Assembly (NCBI GenBank): GCA_030411725.1
Contig: MU839837.1
Span: 744,001 to 808,000 of the forward strand
Source of the DNA: Echria macrotheca
Lineage: Eukaryota; Ascomycota; Sordariomycetes; Sordariales; Schizotheciaceae
Direction of reading: 5' to 3'
Length of the DNA stretch: 64,000 bases
Shown: piece by piece, positions 43,961 through 54,544 of the stretch
Position numbering within the stretch: the first letter of the stretch is position 1
Layout of the letters: each line of letters opens with the position of its first letter
Position numbers and translations under genes: made by a program
The notes under the pieces: model-generated
What the model saw: only the letters and a program-made list of their open reading frames with translations
Databases searched by the model: none
What the model was told of the DNA's origin: nothing

Positions 43961-45376
43961 ATGCGGCTCCCCAGATGGCTGCTGCCATTAGCGCTAGCCG
44001 CCACCGCGAGCGCCAGTCATGTCGTCCCTTTCAGAATCCACAAGCAGCGAACGAGTGGCTTGCCTTTGCGGCGCCGCGGCGTCCCCTTCGATGAAGACCT
44101 CGCCAACAACCTCACCAGCGGAGCGTATTTTGCCCAGGTGGAGCTCGGAACGCCTGGCCAAACACTGAGCCTGCACGTCGATACGGGTAGCACCGACGTC
44201 TGGGTCCTGTCACCCCAAACCAATCTCTGTAGGAGTAGCGCACTGCAGTCGGTACATGGAAACTGCGTCAGTACATTTGACAGCTCGGCTAGCTCGACGT
44301 TCCGCGAAGTGGAAGACGCCGACTTCGAAATCCGGTATCTGGATGGCTCTGGGGCAGAGGGGATCTATTTCACCGACAATGTTAATGTTGGAGGACTCAA
44401 CGTCACGGGGGTACAGATGGGATTGGCACGAAAGTCGACGAGCTCGTGGGGCATGCTCGGCGTCGGATACGCCAAAAACTCAGCTGCCCGAAAACCGTAT
44501 CCCAGCATCATGGACAACATGTTCGATCAGGGGCTCATCAACATCAAGGCTTACAGCTTGTATCTCAACGACCTGGAGGCCTCGACGGGGACCATTCTAT
44601 TCGGCGGCATCGACACGGAAAAGTTCTACGGTGAGCTCAAGACGGTCAAAACGCTCCCCAACGATAACGTGGGCCACGTCACGCATTTTAATGTATCGCT
44701 GACGTCGCTGACAACTGTGTCGGCAACGACCGAGCCCGAAGAGTTTCTGATCTCGCCGGTCCCGGTAATCCTCGACTCGGGCACCACGTTGACCTACCTG
44801 CCACGGACCGTTACCGGCCCGCTTTTCGACAAGATCAACGCCTACGACCGCAGTTCGGCCACGATCCCCATCGTGTTTGTCGATTGCGCGCTGCGGACCA
44901 GCGACCCCTCGCTTGTGTTTGCGTACCGCTTCGGCAGCGACGACGGGCCGGTAGTCAAGGTGTCAATATCCGACATCGTCTTTGACGACGTCAAGGCGTA
45001 CGTCAGTGCCGGAATAATCACCTTGCCTTCCAATCTCCCGTTCCCACGAGATCGTGTGTGTAGCTTTGGGATTCTGACCAGCCAAGGTGGCGAGGTCCAC
45101 TTGTTGGGGGACACGTTCCTCCGCTCGGCGTACGTTGTCTACGACCTGACGAACGACCAAATCTCCCTCGCCCAGAGCAATATGAACTCGACGAAGGAGA
45201 ACATCATCGAAATACCAAAGGGCGCCACGGCCATCCCTTCGGTTACTGGCCAGGCTGTCCCGATATCTACACTTGAATCACAACATCCAAACAGCGGGAC
45301 GCGAAGTAGGCCATCCTTTCCGACAGCACTACTCACTTGCTTGGGTGTCTCGGTATTTGTGGCAACCGTGCAGTGA
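43961..45376 (+). CDS. GPI-anchored aspartic protease (yapsin-like)
   Basis: Single exon, 471 residues from the ATG before the signal peptide (MRLPRWLLPLALAATASA); the frame is open 57 codons further upstream but that part is not signal-like. The propeptide ends near a basic site (LPLRRRGVPF). Pepsin-fold catalytic motifs are D74-T-G-S-T and D272-S-G-T-T. The flap region contains the family Tyr (EIRYLDGSGAEGIYFTD). Further blocks GMLGVGY, GTILFGGIDTEKFYG and LLGDTFLRSAYVVYDL are typical of the yapsin/OPSB class. After a Ser/Thr-rich linker a hydrophobic C-terminus (FPTALLTCLGVSVFVATVQ) fits a GPI signal. Probable role: shedding or processing of cell-surface proteins and wall maintenance. Confidence 0.92.
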   Translation: MRLPRWLLPLALAATASASHVVPFRIHKQRTSGLPLRRRGVPFDEDLANNLTSGAYFAQVELGTPGQTLSLHVDTGSTDVWVLSPQTNLCRSSALQSVHGNCVSTFDSSASSTFREVEDADFEIRYLDGSGAEGIYFTDNVNVGGLNVTGVQMGLARKSTSSWGMLGVGYAKNSAARKPYPSIMDNMFDQGLINIKAYSLYLNDLEASTGTILFGGIDTEKFYGELKTVKTLPNDNVGHVTHFNVSLTSLTTVSATTEPEEFLISPVPVILDSGTTLTYLPRTVTGPLFDKINAYDRSSATIPIVFVDCALRTSDPSLVFAYRFGSDDGPVVKVSISDIVFDDVKAYVSAGIITLPSNLPFPRDRVCSFGILTSQGGEVHLLGDTFLRSAYVVYDLTNDQISLAQSNMNSTKENIIEIPKGATAIPSVTGQAVPISTLESQHPNSGTRSRPSFPTALLTCLGVSVFVATVQ

Positions 45377-45517
45377 CTGGATTTTTGCTGCCAGGCAACT
45401 GGACTTGGACGTGCTGGATATGGCGATATTACTACCACATAGAATACCTGATCTTTGCATAGCGTGGAATGGAGTATTTCGAGATTTTTACCTAATCTGT
45501 GTCCGAGTCTAAAGGGC

Positions 45518-46183
45518 CTAACCGATCATTGCCCCCCACAGCCGAACCACCTTCTCCCAATCCTCAATCAACGCCCCCCTCCCTTCTAACCTATGTTCGA
45601 CCTCTTTCTCCACTTCGGCCGCGGACTTGCCATCGACATCATATGTCGAGTGCGCGCCCCGGAGCAGGGTTACACGGAAGCCTGCATTCAAGGCGCCGAT
45701 GCACGTCGACTCAACGCAGCACTCGCTCTGGATGCCAAAGGCCCAGATATGCTCGACGCCTTTTCGTTTCAGCATCTCGGCAAGGTGGGGATTTGATTCG
45801 AACGTGTCGCCTTTGCCGTCGTCGTACTTCTATCAGCGCCATTTACATCTTATTGGATTCAAACATAGGTAAAGAAGTGGCGGCTCACGAGTAGTCTTTT
45901 GCACGAGATACTCCCCGGTTTCGGGCGGGAAGACCAACTCCCACGCCGGCGTGTCTTTCTTCAGCGGGCCCTGGCCGGGGAGATCCTCGTGCTGGACGAT
46001 GACGATCATCCCTGGCGGATCTGACTTTGCATCCCGGATATTATCGGTTTGCAAGCGTCGCGCCGTGGTCAGGATTTTCTCGCCCGCGGTCCGGATCCGG
46101 TCCGCGGCGGGGATGCGGGTCGCTGGGTCGGTGGTGAGGTCGTTTTGGATGTCAATCACGAAGAGAGCTGTTCGTGTGGTCAT
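45518..46183 (-). CDS. Isochorismatase-family cysteine hydrolase
   Basis: Minus strand, two exons: 46183-45889 and most probably 45810-45518 (intron 78 nt), 195 residues. Motifs: TALFVIDIQNDL with the catalytic Asp, VIVQHED, a conserved Lys in LVQKTT, and AFGIQSECCVESTCIGALNAGF with the nucleophilic Cys. A nearer acceptor (TAG at 45830) would bring in KYDDGKGDTF but leaves the frame broken with the only good donor; the acceptor ending AAAG gives an open join. The exact junction is therefore uncertain. The family hydrolyses amides, nicotinamide-like or isochorismate-like compounds; the substrate is not known. The gene is convergent with the protease gene, with 141 bases between them. Confidence 0.82.
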
Positions 46184-47253
46184 GTTTTAGGCCACTGCCC
46201 TGGCGTTGAAAATCCGCTTGGCTGTCCAGTTTGTGTATGGCTGGGGTGGAATGCGGGTTGTTTACGTTGTTCAACCTCAGAAACATCCTGGTGCTGCGTG
46301 TTTGGATCACACGTGCGGGGTTGGGCACTAGTTACCGGACCAAGCCGGAACGTAACATTGACCGGCCCGATGGTTGGGTTTACTTCCGGTTGGGATTTCC
46401 CATGGCTACCGCCGCTAGGAGGACGTGTGGTAGGCTCAGTACGGCGTTCTCACATTATACACATTCGCGTTTGGACTGGCGCCATCCCATGCCCGGGGCA
46501 AGACATTGTGCTGATGCCTGGGACGAGGGCAAAGTCCAGTCATCGAGGCCAGCGAGGTTGTTGCGAACAGTAGGTACGTCCCAACCGAGTAAGGAATGGA
46601 GGCGGGTGTTCATCTTTAATAAGTCTACTAATATCTCATGACGTCAACTACTGGGGAATACTACTCGGTATTGCGAAATGCACATGCCGACGGATGCAAG
46701 ATATCTGACCAGTCCCGACTCGACCTGCCCCCTTTGTCATCGACATCCGGCCTGTGCAGTGGAGAAGAGTGACTACCGTGATCTACCCCCAAGAATACTA
46801 CACACCGAAAAAGGAAGGCGGCTGTTGTATATACCGCTCGCTTATCGTCACGTTGCTTGGCCCTTATTTGCATCTTCCGGATTGCGATGCCAAGGCGGTT
46901 GGCAAGTGCCGGCCCCGCTGTCGCTCCTCAGTCATGTCCCGGACAGGCTGCTCTGTATTGATGCTTCTAGATCTCGAGGTAGCCTGGGCGCTGCGATTGT
47001 AACCCCGGATTCCTCCGTGCTCATCCCTGACCTTCCCTATCGATATTGGTCGGCCGACTACCGTGGTACCTGCGTGGGATATCGCGAAAGACCGCTCGTG
47101 CCAAGAATGATGCGATATCGTGCAGTCAGAAGATATACCAATGATCAGACTTACAGGCAGTCAAGGTGGAGTATAAAGCCGTGATGATCAGTCTTACTTC
47201 TGTCGATCTTTCCAGTCTCAGCACCCTCACTCGTTTTTCCAACAGTCGACGCC
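46184..47253. other. Spacer between divergent genes
   Basis: About 1.07 kb between the leftward isochorismatase gene and the rightward LVIVD gene, so it should hold two promoters. A TATA box is seen at 47172. Frames within it (46049-46573, 46678-47184) have no domain. Confidence 0.5.
47172..47177 (+). promoter_or_regulatory. TATA box of the LVIVD-repeat gene
   Basis: TATAAA in gtggagTATAAAgccg, 77 bases before the next gene's tentative 47254 start. Confidence 0.55.
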
Positions 47254-48640
47254 ATGAAGTTCTCCACCGCCGCCGTGGCTGCTGCCACCACCTTCATCGG
47301 CCAAGCGGCCGCCGTGTCCATGGCCGAGCTCAAGCAGCTCAAGATGGCCGACTGGGCTGTCCAGAAAGAGGCCGGTGCCTTTGACGTCGACCGGTACTCT
47401 GCGCTCGCGGCCGGCACGCCTTGCGTCAACGGCAAGGCGGGCGACTACAAGTGCAACAAGGTTGACCTCGTGTCCTTCCTGCGCCACCAGGACATGGGTT
47501 CGTCGACCCGACAGGGCAACGATGTTTGTAAGTCACATACTCTCTACGTCTCTACGTTAGGGTATCTCTTCTGACATCTCAGGGGGGTGGACTTCCTCCA
47601 CTGGCCGTGAGTTCGGCGCGGTCGGCCAGACCGATGGAACCGCCTTCATCGAGATCCTCAAGAACGGCACGGCTGTCTACCTCGGCCGTCTCCCGACGCA
47701 GACCAGCTCGTCGTCATGGCGCGACATGAAGGTCATCGGCGATTTCATCTACATCGGGTCCGAGGCCAGCAACCACGGGCTGCAGGTGTTCGACATGAAG
47801 AAGCTGCTCACCATCACGACGCCCAAGGTCTTCAGCACCTCGAGCGACCTCACCGCGCGCTTCACCGGCTTCGGCAACTCGCACAACATCGTGGCCAGCC
47901 CGGCCTCCAACACCATCATGGCCGTCGGCACCGGCAGCAGCGCCGGCTGCCGCGGCGGCCTGTACATGGTCGACGTTTCGAACCCGGCCAGCCCGAAGAA
48001 GTCCGGGTGCCTGTCGGCGGGCGGGTACGTCCACGACGCGCAGTGCGTGATCTACACCGGTCCAGACTCCAAATACAAGGGCCGCGAGATCTGCTTCAAC
48101 TTCAACGAGGACACGCTCGACATCACCGACGTGACCAACAAGGCGTCCCCGGTCACCATCAGCAGCACGGGCTACACCGGCGCGTCCTACACGCACCAGG
48201 GCTGGCTCGTGGACGAGGAGATGCGCTTCCTGCTGCTCGACGACGAGCTCGACGAGCAGAACAAGAAGGGCCCCGCGGCGAACCAGCACACGACCACCTA
48301 CATCGTCGACGTGACCAACCTGGCCAAGCCGCTGTTCACCGGCACGTACCAGAGCCCGGCCGTCGCCATCGACCACAACCAGTATGTCGTCAACGGGTTG
48401 TCGTACCAGGCCAACTACGGATCTGGCCTGCGGATCGTCGATGTGCGCTCGCTCAAGACGGATCCTACCGGCAATGGCATCCGGGAGGTTGGCTACTTTG
48501 ACTGCTATCCGGAGGATGATGCGACTAATGGCAAGGCTGAGTTTACTGGCACTTGGAGCTCGTATCCGTACTTTGCTTCGGGTTATATTCTGCTGAACAG
48601 CATTGAGAGGGGTATCTTTGTGCTCAAGTATACTGGCTAG
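47254..48640 (+). CDS. Secreted LVIVD-repeat / choice-of-anchor-B-like protein
   Basis: Two exons, 47254-47527 and 47583-48640 (intron 55 nt), 443 residues. The signal peptide is MKFSTAAVAAATTFIGQAAA. The joined exons read NDVWGWTSSTGREFGAVGQTDGTAFIEI, the characteristic start of a bacterial and fungal family of secreted proteins with LVIVD-type propeller repeats (choice-of-anchor B family). Later repeats GLQVFDMKKLL, GLYMVDVSNPASP, TLDITDVTNKASPVTIS, TYIVDVTNLAKPLFTGTY and GLRIVDVRSLK give about five or six blades. Two internal sequences (HNIVASPASNTIMAVG; FNFNEDTLDITD) are typical. Cys pairs suggest disulphides. No catalytic residues are known for the family, and function is unknown. Third codon positions are strongly G/C, the highest bias in the window, suggesting high expression (inference). 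Confidence 0.87.
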
Positions 48641-49556
48641 TGGTTTGACATGAATGGGTGGGAGAGTGGGGCGATCATCTTGTTTGGTGTAGTGAATTCT
48701 TAGCAAATATTAAGTTTCATACGATATTGGATCAGTATCATCAGTTGAACAGGAACCAGGGGCCAATCGATGATTGGAGATCGCAAAGCGGAGCACCTCC
48801 CTCAGCGAGCGTACCAGTAAGCGGGTCAAAGGTAGGTGCGGAGGTTTGAGCCTACCTGCAGCAATTCTGATCCGTGATGGCTGTGGTGGTAATGGTGGTG
48901 ATGGTGGTGACAGTGGTTGCGATCGTGATCGTAGCGCCACTCCCTTTGAAGATTCTGGTGGAGGAAGGTGTTGTCGGACCTGTCGGACTTTCCGACCAGT
49001 CACGTGCGGAACCGACCACTATAAGCAGCGCGTACAGCGCGCCTGCGCGCTGTGAGGGCTGCAGATGGCCACTCTAGGCCCTAACGCGAGATACGTATGC
49101 TTCCGGCTATTTCCAACCCCGATTACGTACCGACTTCGGTAGCAAGGATCTGGCATATAGTAATCAGAAGATTCATATAATAGATCGTTTTCCACAGAGT
49201 TAGCCAATAGTATCAGTCCTCCTCCCATTGTACCAAGTCCTTGCAATCCAACAGGTGTAGGTTGCAGTGGAAATCTCGAGCTGGTGGCACGGGTCACAGA
49301 ATCACATGACCGTTGCTAATTGTTATTGCAGCATCTTGGGCAGCTTGAGGGGGTCTGCACACAGGAACTGGCCAATTGCAGCAACTTTTTGTTTTTGTAG
49401 GCTGTGCTTCCCTTTGCGCCTGTTTGAATCCAAACAACCGACTACCTGATAAGAGTCTACCTATACCCAAGTTCAAATGTGTACATGACCACCGGGACTG
49501 ACCAGGACTTGTGTCTGGTCTTGAGACAGCTAGGTACCTATCTGCTCATCTCCTTG
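48641..49556. other. Spacer, no gene recognised
   Basis: About 900 bases between convergent genes, with a GGT-rich stretch (GATGGTGGTGGTAATGG type) near 48880-48915. Nothing supported. Confidence 0.45.
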
Positions 49557-50282
49557 CTATAAAATCACACACTTCCCACCCCCAGACTTTCTCATTACCG
49601 CCACTCCAGCTGAGGTCTTCCGCATACCGCTGAGACTGGATCCGAAGCGTGTCACCTCTTCAGCGAACAGCAGCTGCCTCCTTGCGGGTCTATCTGCGAA
49701 GTGCTCCAGTACTTCGACGGCGCTAACCCTGCTGTTTCCAAACCGAAAACTCGCGTTGCCACCGGGGCCTATCGAGAAATGCTTGACCCTTAACTCGCTT
49801 TCGAGAAGCTGGTACTTCTGAAGCCCGCTTCTGCCGATTGTGTTCCACATAGTCGTGACGAAAGCAGCTTGTTCGGCAAACCCGTCGCCACAGAGGTTCC
49901 TGAAGATATCGAGGTGCGATCGAGCGGACCCCCCTAATCTGGTGTCGGTGATGCGGTGGAAGAAAATTGCACCGGTGACTTTTGGTGAACCCAAGGTGAC
50001 TAGCGTCTGGGCGATATCCTTGAGGATGGCGAGATTTCCTGACGGGAGGTCATCCAAGCCTGGTGTATCAATCACCGTGAAACTTGAAAAACTCTTTCCC
50101 TCGATTCCGTAGGCTCTGCAGGCAGTGGTAGCTTGAGCATGTCAGTTTCATCCCATCTCATTGAAAAAGGAGCCATGGTACGTACGAGAGGGATCAACAC
50201 CAATACCACCGGCAAACTTCACGAAGGAGGTTTTTCCAGAACCCCTTGAGCCAATGAGCAGGATGATGGTATCCCCCGCCAT
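49557..50282 (-). CDS. AIG1/GIMAP-like GTPase with C-terminal CaaX box
   Basis: Two exons, 50282-50186 and 50131-49557 (intron 54 nt), 223 residues. The P-loop is GSRGSGKT (11-18), the G2-like segment PTTACRAYGIEGKSF is restored by the acceptor ending CAAG, and G3 is VIDTPGLDD (D54). The G4 position has VTTMWN in place of NKxD, as in the neighbouring GTPase gene. The last four residues are CVIL, preceded by KSGGGK, a CaaX box of the geranylgeranylation type, so the protein is probably membrane-anchored by a lipid. The family (AIG1-type G domain; GIMAPs in animals, AIG1 in plants) is tied to immunity and membrane scaffolding; that role here is inference. The alternative acceptors at CTGCAG or GCAGAG lose the TTAC block. 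Confidence 0.8.
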
Positions 50283-50885
50283 GGTAGCTCGATGGCTGAA
50301 AAGGAGAAGACTTCAACTATTCGGAGAGCGGTGGATTGTCTGCCTTCGTGGGCCATTCAGATAACCGGAGTGGGTGTTCATTATGAGAGGAAAAGAAATG
50401 TGCCTCATTTGTATTGTACTTGTGCCCAATATCGGCCTGAAGTCGGGAAGCATGTTTTTTTGCGTTGAAGTTGTTGATTGGCAAAGAGTCGCTGCGGGCA
50501 CGGATTCATGTCATTGGCTACGGACCCCGCGCTCTCGATTCCCAACGTGTCCGGTCGTTTCTCCATGGCGCGTGGCCACGGTCCACCCAACCCGAAGTCG
50601 GCTCGTCCAAGTGTGGCCTGCCATCGTCCTGCCTTGATACTCGGGTCTGTCTGGCTGATGCCGCAGCCCAACGCGTGACCCCCATTGACACGGTGTATGT
50701 CAGATCCCCGCCGTCGGGGGTCGGGGACTGGAACCCAACGCAACCCAACATGACAATCCCCTCCGACGGAAAGTACATCAGACCAGCATCGAACCTTTAA
50801 CGGCTCTAGCCCATCATATCCCGAAGCCTTTTTTGTTAATATCGCCCAGTTTTCACGTTTCGGTTCCTCGCATCATTCCAGTCCG
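50283..50885. other. Divergent promoter region of two GTPase genes
   Basis: The 603 bases between the start codons of the two AIG1-like GTPases must carry both promoters, allowing shared regulation. No TATA box is clear. No repeat or other gene was recognised. Confidence 0.55.
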
Positions 50886-51845
50886 ATGGCGCCACAGCTT
50901 GAGAAGGATCGACCGGTGGTTATAGTTTTGGTGGGGGTGACAGGCGCCGGCAAGTCAACCTTTGCATCCATCGCCTCTGGGAGAGACTTGGTGGTCGGAC
51001 ATGGACTGGACCCATGCACGAAAGATCCTCTTGCTGTGAGCTTCAACATGGAAGGTCGGGAAATCGTCCTCATCGATACCCCGGGATTTGACGACGACAT
51101 TCGAACCGATGTGGAGATCCTTGGCGACATCGCAGAATGGCTAGCAAAGCACAAGTATATCAGCAAAGACAACCCCGTGGATGGCCTTATTCTCCTGCAC
51201 CCCGCTACCCACAGCACCATCACCGGCAACGAACGGAAACGTACTCGCCTTTTGCAGAAAATCTTGGGCGAAGATGCATACCGACGCGTCATTATTGCAA
51301 CTACCATGTGGGAGAACCTCGAAGCGGACGAGTGGAACACTCTCGGCGGCCAAGAACGAATCGGGGAAAATGGCCTATGGGAGAGGTTTCTCATGCAGGG
51401 CAGCACTCTGACTAGGCATCAAAATTCCAAAGATTCGGCTCACCAAATCATCCGGCAGATCCTCTCCATGTCAAGCCGAAAATCAAAGGTTGAATCCTTC
51501 CTGGATGATCAGATGCTAGGTTCGCTGGACGAGGAGATTCAACTCCAGTTGGAAGAGGCATTCGACCTCACATCCAAGATCCTCCGCGACCACATGGGGC
51601 AGGAGCCTCCGAGGAAGTGGAAGAGGTCGAGAAACCCTTGGCGCCTGTGGAAATATAGGGAGTGGGAACTGGAAAAGCAAGAGCTTGAGAAAAAGCTTGA
51701 AGCGCAGGAGAAAGTGGTGGAAAGACGGAACGTAAAGGCTGTGAGTACCCATGTCCCCGCCCAAAATTCCCTTCACCCTGTTATTTTTCAAGCGAACTAA
51801 TACTTATAACTTTGGTGGACAAAGTTTTTCAAGTGGTTGTTCTAG
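50886..51845 (+). CDS. AIG1/GIMAP-like GTPase with basic amphipathic C-terminal tail
   Basis: Two exons, 50886-51740 and 51825-51845 (intron 84 nt, branch site AACTAAT), 291 residues; the last exon encodes only FFKWLF. P-loop GVTGAGKST (17-25), G2-like LDPCTKDPLAVSF, G3 LIDTPGFDDD (D64), and the G4 position TTMWENL near 139-145. The G domain ends near residue 215. The C-terminal part (about 225-291) is a highly charged helix with WKRSRNPWRLWKYREW and an E/K-rich heptad-like coil, and ends in aromatic residues, which fits a membrane-binding or self-associating helix. It stands head to head with the CaaX-bearing GTPase gene. Reading through the unspliced donor would add 20 odd residues instead; the spliced form is preferred because of the good donor and branch site. 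Confidence 0.82.
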
Positions 51846-52051
51846 CCCAGAGTACGTGCTGTTCACAGCGCGAGCCCACCACCCATGGCACTCGAAGAAT
51901 CTCGTGACGAATTTGAGGATGAGGAGAATGTATTGCCCCAGTCTCAACGTTATATGCAAGAAAGGCGAGCCAATATCAGTGGCTGGTGAGCGAACAATGG
52001 AATCTGCCTAATGTACCACGGCAACGCACAAAAACAAACATGCATTTCCGC

Positions 52052-54544
52052 TCAAACGCCCAGTTCTGAAGGAGGATTTCTCCTCCGCCTCCAACGTTTC
52101 CACAAGCGACCGACAGCCCAATAGATGAGGAGCCTGAAGAATAATGTAACACGATCCCATGCGAAACCTTGTCTCCAGGAAGGCCCGCGTACAACCCACA
52201 ACGACAATCCCGAGGACAGGTATGTGATGCCTGCAACCAGCACAATCGTCCCAGTGAACCATTTCACTAGGTTGGGGTTACGCCAGTCGAATAGCTCCAG
52301 CGCAAAAAGAGACTTGGAGAAGAACGCCGTTAGCTATCAGGTATACACATGAAGCCGCGTTTGGTGTTCGCGCGCAATTTCTCATGGAAAGCAGAAAAGA
52401 GCTCTCGTTCGACAGACTGACGAACCGGTGGCACATACCGTGACAAAGCTTAGCGGGACGAAGAATATGGTCACCACCGTGAAAATGAATATATATCGGT
52501 TTAGTTGCCTGGCTTTGATGGTCTCGCTGATCGTTGTTACGCTGAAGAGCTACATATTTAGGGAATCCTCTGTCAGCGGCTTACCGGTAAGCTGAAAGGG
52601 TGTGAGCTGAGCGATGCACTTACATTGGCTGTCAATCTATTCGTCTCCTCCTGCTGTGCTGCAATGCGACCAAGCAGCTTATTCCCAATTTCTTGCTGCC
52701 GCAAGATCACAATCCGCCAGTTTTCCTCAAATATCTCGATGGCTTCTTGTCGGACCACTGACGGATATGCAGCTGGAAGAAAGGTGGGTAGCTGGGTGTC
52801 AATGTCACCAAGGTAATGCTTTTTCAAGTCTTTGACCATGCTGCGGAGGTCGTCCATGCTCTCCTGTATCCAGTCAGCGGCGATGCGGAGGAGTTGAATA
52901 ATGGTTAAGTAGAGCTTTGACAGTCGTAGGTCACTGTCATCAACCAATGCCTCATCTGCATGGCGTGGCGACAGAACAGCGTGAAGCTAAATTTCAATTC
53001 CGTAGTTCAGTACAGGTTCAAACTCAACACAATATCTTCCATCTAGTTTTGAATACACATGGTGGGGCGGTATCTGATGGACTTACATTCACATCGTTGC
53101 TGAGAACCCTCCCAACTCTGATCTGATCGATCAGGCTTGACCACTGGGCTTCCCACTGTGAAAGCAACGAGTAGATTCTAAAAGCAAATGCCGCCAACCC
53201 CGTTCCTCGGATACATGGACGTATGCCGGAGGCTTCCCATGCATCTCTGACTGACGGCTGTCTGGACTCCCCGGAAGAACTCGTGTCGGTAGCGGTCAAG
53301 CTGTCGACCATTGTGACGATGGTATAGACGGGCAACTCCATTTCCCAAGTTGTCTTTAAGCCAACCGAGTATCGAAATTCCCGGATCCTGTGACCTGGAT
53401 CATCGCCGTGTCCGGTCTCGTTCCTCGTGAAAGCTCTCAAAGGGCCCGATGCCCGCGTGAGACCACGACCGTGCTGAGAGGACCCCGGAATCGGTGTGGT
53501 AACCTTGAAACCGCGCATATGGTACTGGAAAACCAGATCCTCCCACTGCGGCGTGTTGAATCTCCCAGGGCCGGGCCATGAGTGATCCGAAGTCCCCCAC
53601 AGATTCCGACTGAGGTCCCACGTCCCCCTGAACTGGTCCAGAAACGCCTCAACCAACCGCTGCCTTGCGCTACTCAAGCGGCCTCTCTTGCCCAACAGTA
53701 CTGAATGACTGCAAAGCTGTATTCCGGCGATGCAGAACAAGATGTTGTCAGAAACTCCGTTCAAGTCAAATTTCCTAAAATAAATGGGTCAGTACCATCT
53801 TCATGACGGCGCATTATTGTGCTCACCACTCTCTCCCAAACCTGTGCCCGGCCCAATGGCACGTGTCAAGTCTCTCGGATCTCGATGCACTGTGTATTGG
53901 AATTTGCTACAACCCATTAATATGACGCCTGGGCGAAGAACATGGTTATGAATGTGACTCACGATATGCTCCTCGATCTCCCTGCCGACAGCCGAATCCT
54001 CGAATCTTGGACGTGAACCGCTCTCACTTGACCTACCGCCGCCAGGGGCAGGGCTCAGTGGAAACTCACAGGGGTAGCCGTCCTCGTCGAGGCCAAGTTC
54101 ATGGAATTGGACATTTGCACCCTGGAGGCGTGCTGGAGTGTCAATTTTCCAAATGAAGTCGGCTGTGGGACAATGTATCTCTGTGGGCACGGGGCCTTGA
54201 AACGAAGAGAAGGTGTCTTGCCATTCTCTAGTAGTGAAATATGACAATCCTTGGATATGTTCATCCTGGTAGGCAAGCGTTTTGACTCTGTCGTAATTCA
54301 CCCCCTGCATGCCAAAGAGAGCGCTAGCACTGGGCATTGTGTCGTTGGACGGGAACAGGTGTGAGTGACAGGATTCCTCGAGCAAAAGACAAAGGCACTG
54401 CCCAAAGACCCCACTGGTGTTATCTCTTCTCCAAACCCAACTGAGCAGCTGCGCAAATTGACGCCCAGGCATTGCGTCTTGGGGGCTCGCTGTGCCAATC
54501 AAATGGATGCCCTCGAGAAGCTGCACCTTCACTGGGCGGCTCAT
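52052..54544 (-). CDS. CorA-like two-TM membrane protein without GMN motif
   Basis: Six exons on the minus strand: 54544-53963, 53906-53827, 53774-53087, 52986-52624, 52549-52439, 52333-52052 (introns 56, 52, 100, 74, 105 nt), 701 residues; all joins keep frame. The N-terminal 450 residues are a fungal-type soluble region with a glycine/serine insert. Residues about 450-580 form a helical stalk (LYLTIIQLLRIAADWIQESMDDLRSMVKDLKKH and IGNKLLGRIAAQQEETNRLTAN), as in CorA. TM1 is YIFIFTVVTIFFVPLSFVT and TM2 WFTGTIVLVAGITYLSSGLSLWV. The GMN signature that should follow TM1 is absent (LTAFFSKSLFALELFDW instead), so Mg2+ channel activity is doubtful. The tail is basic (RLWKRWRRRR). It is convergent with the AIG1-like GTPase gene, 206 bases away. 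Confidence 0.8.

Noticed and set aside
43461..44094. Long frames on both strands before the protease gene
   Set aside because: They overlap each other and the protease start, and neither shows a domain, signal or splice structure.
47714..48706. 330-codon open frame on the minus strand
   Set aside because: Antisense shadow of the LVIVD-repeat gene; its composition is Arg/Val/Gly-rich as expected from a reversed GC-biased gene.
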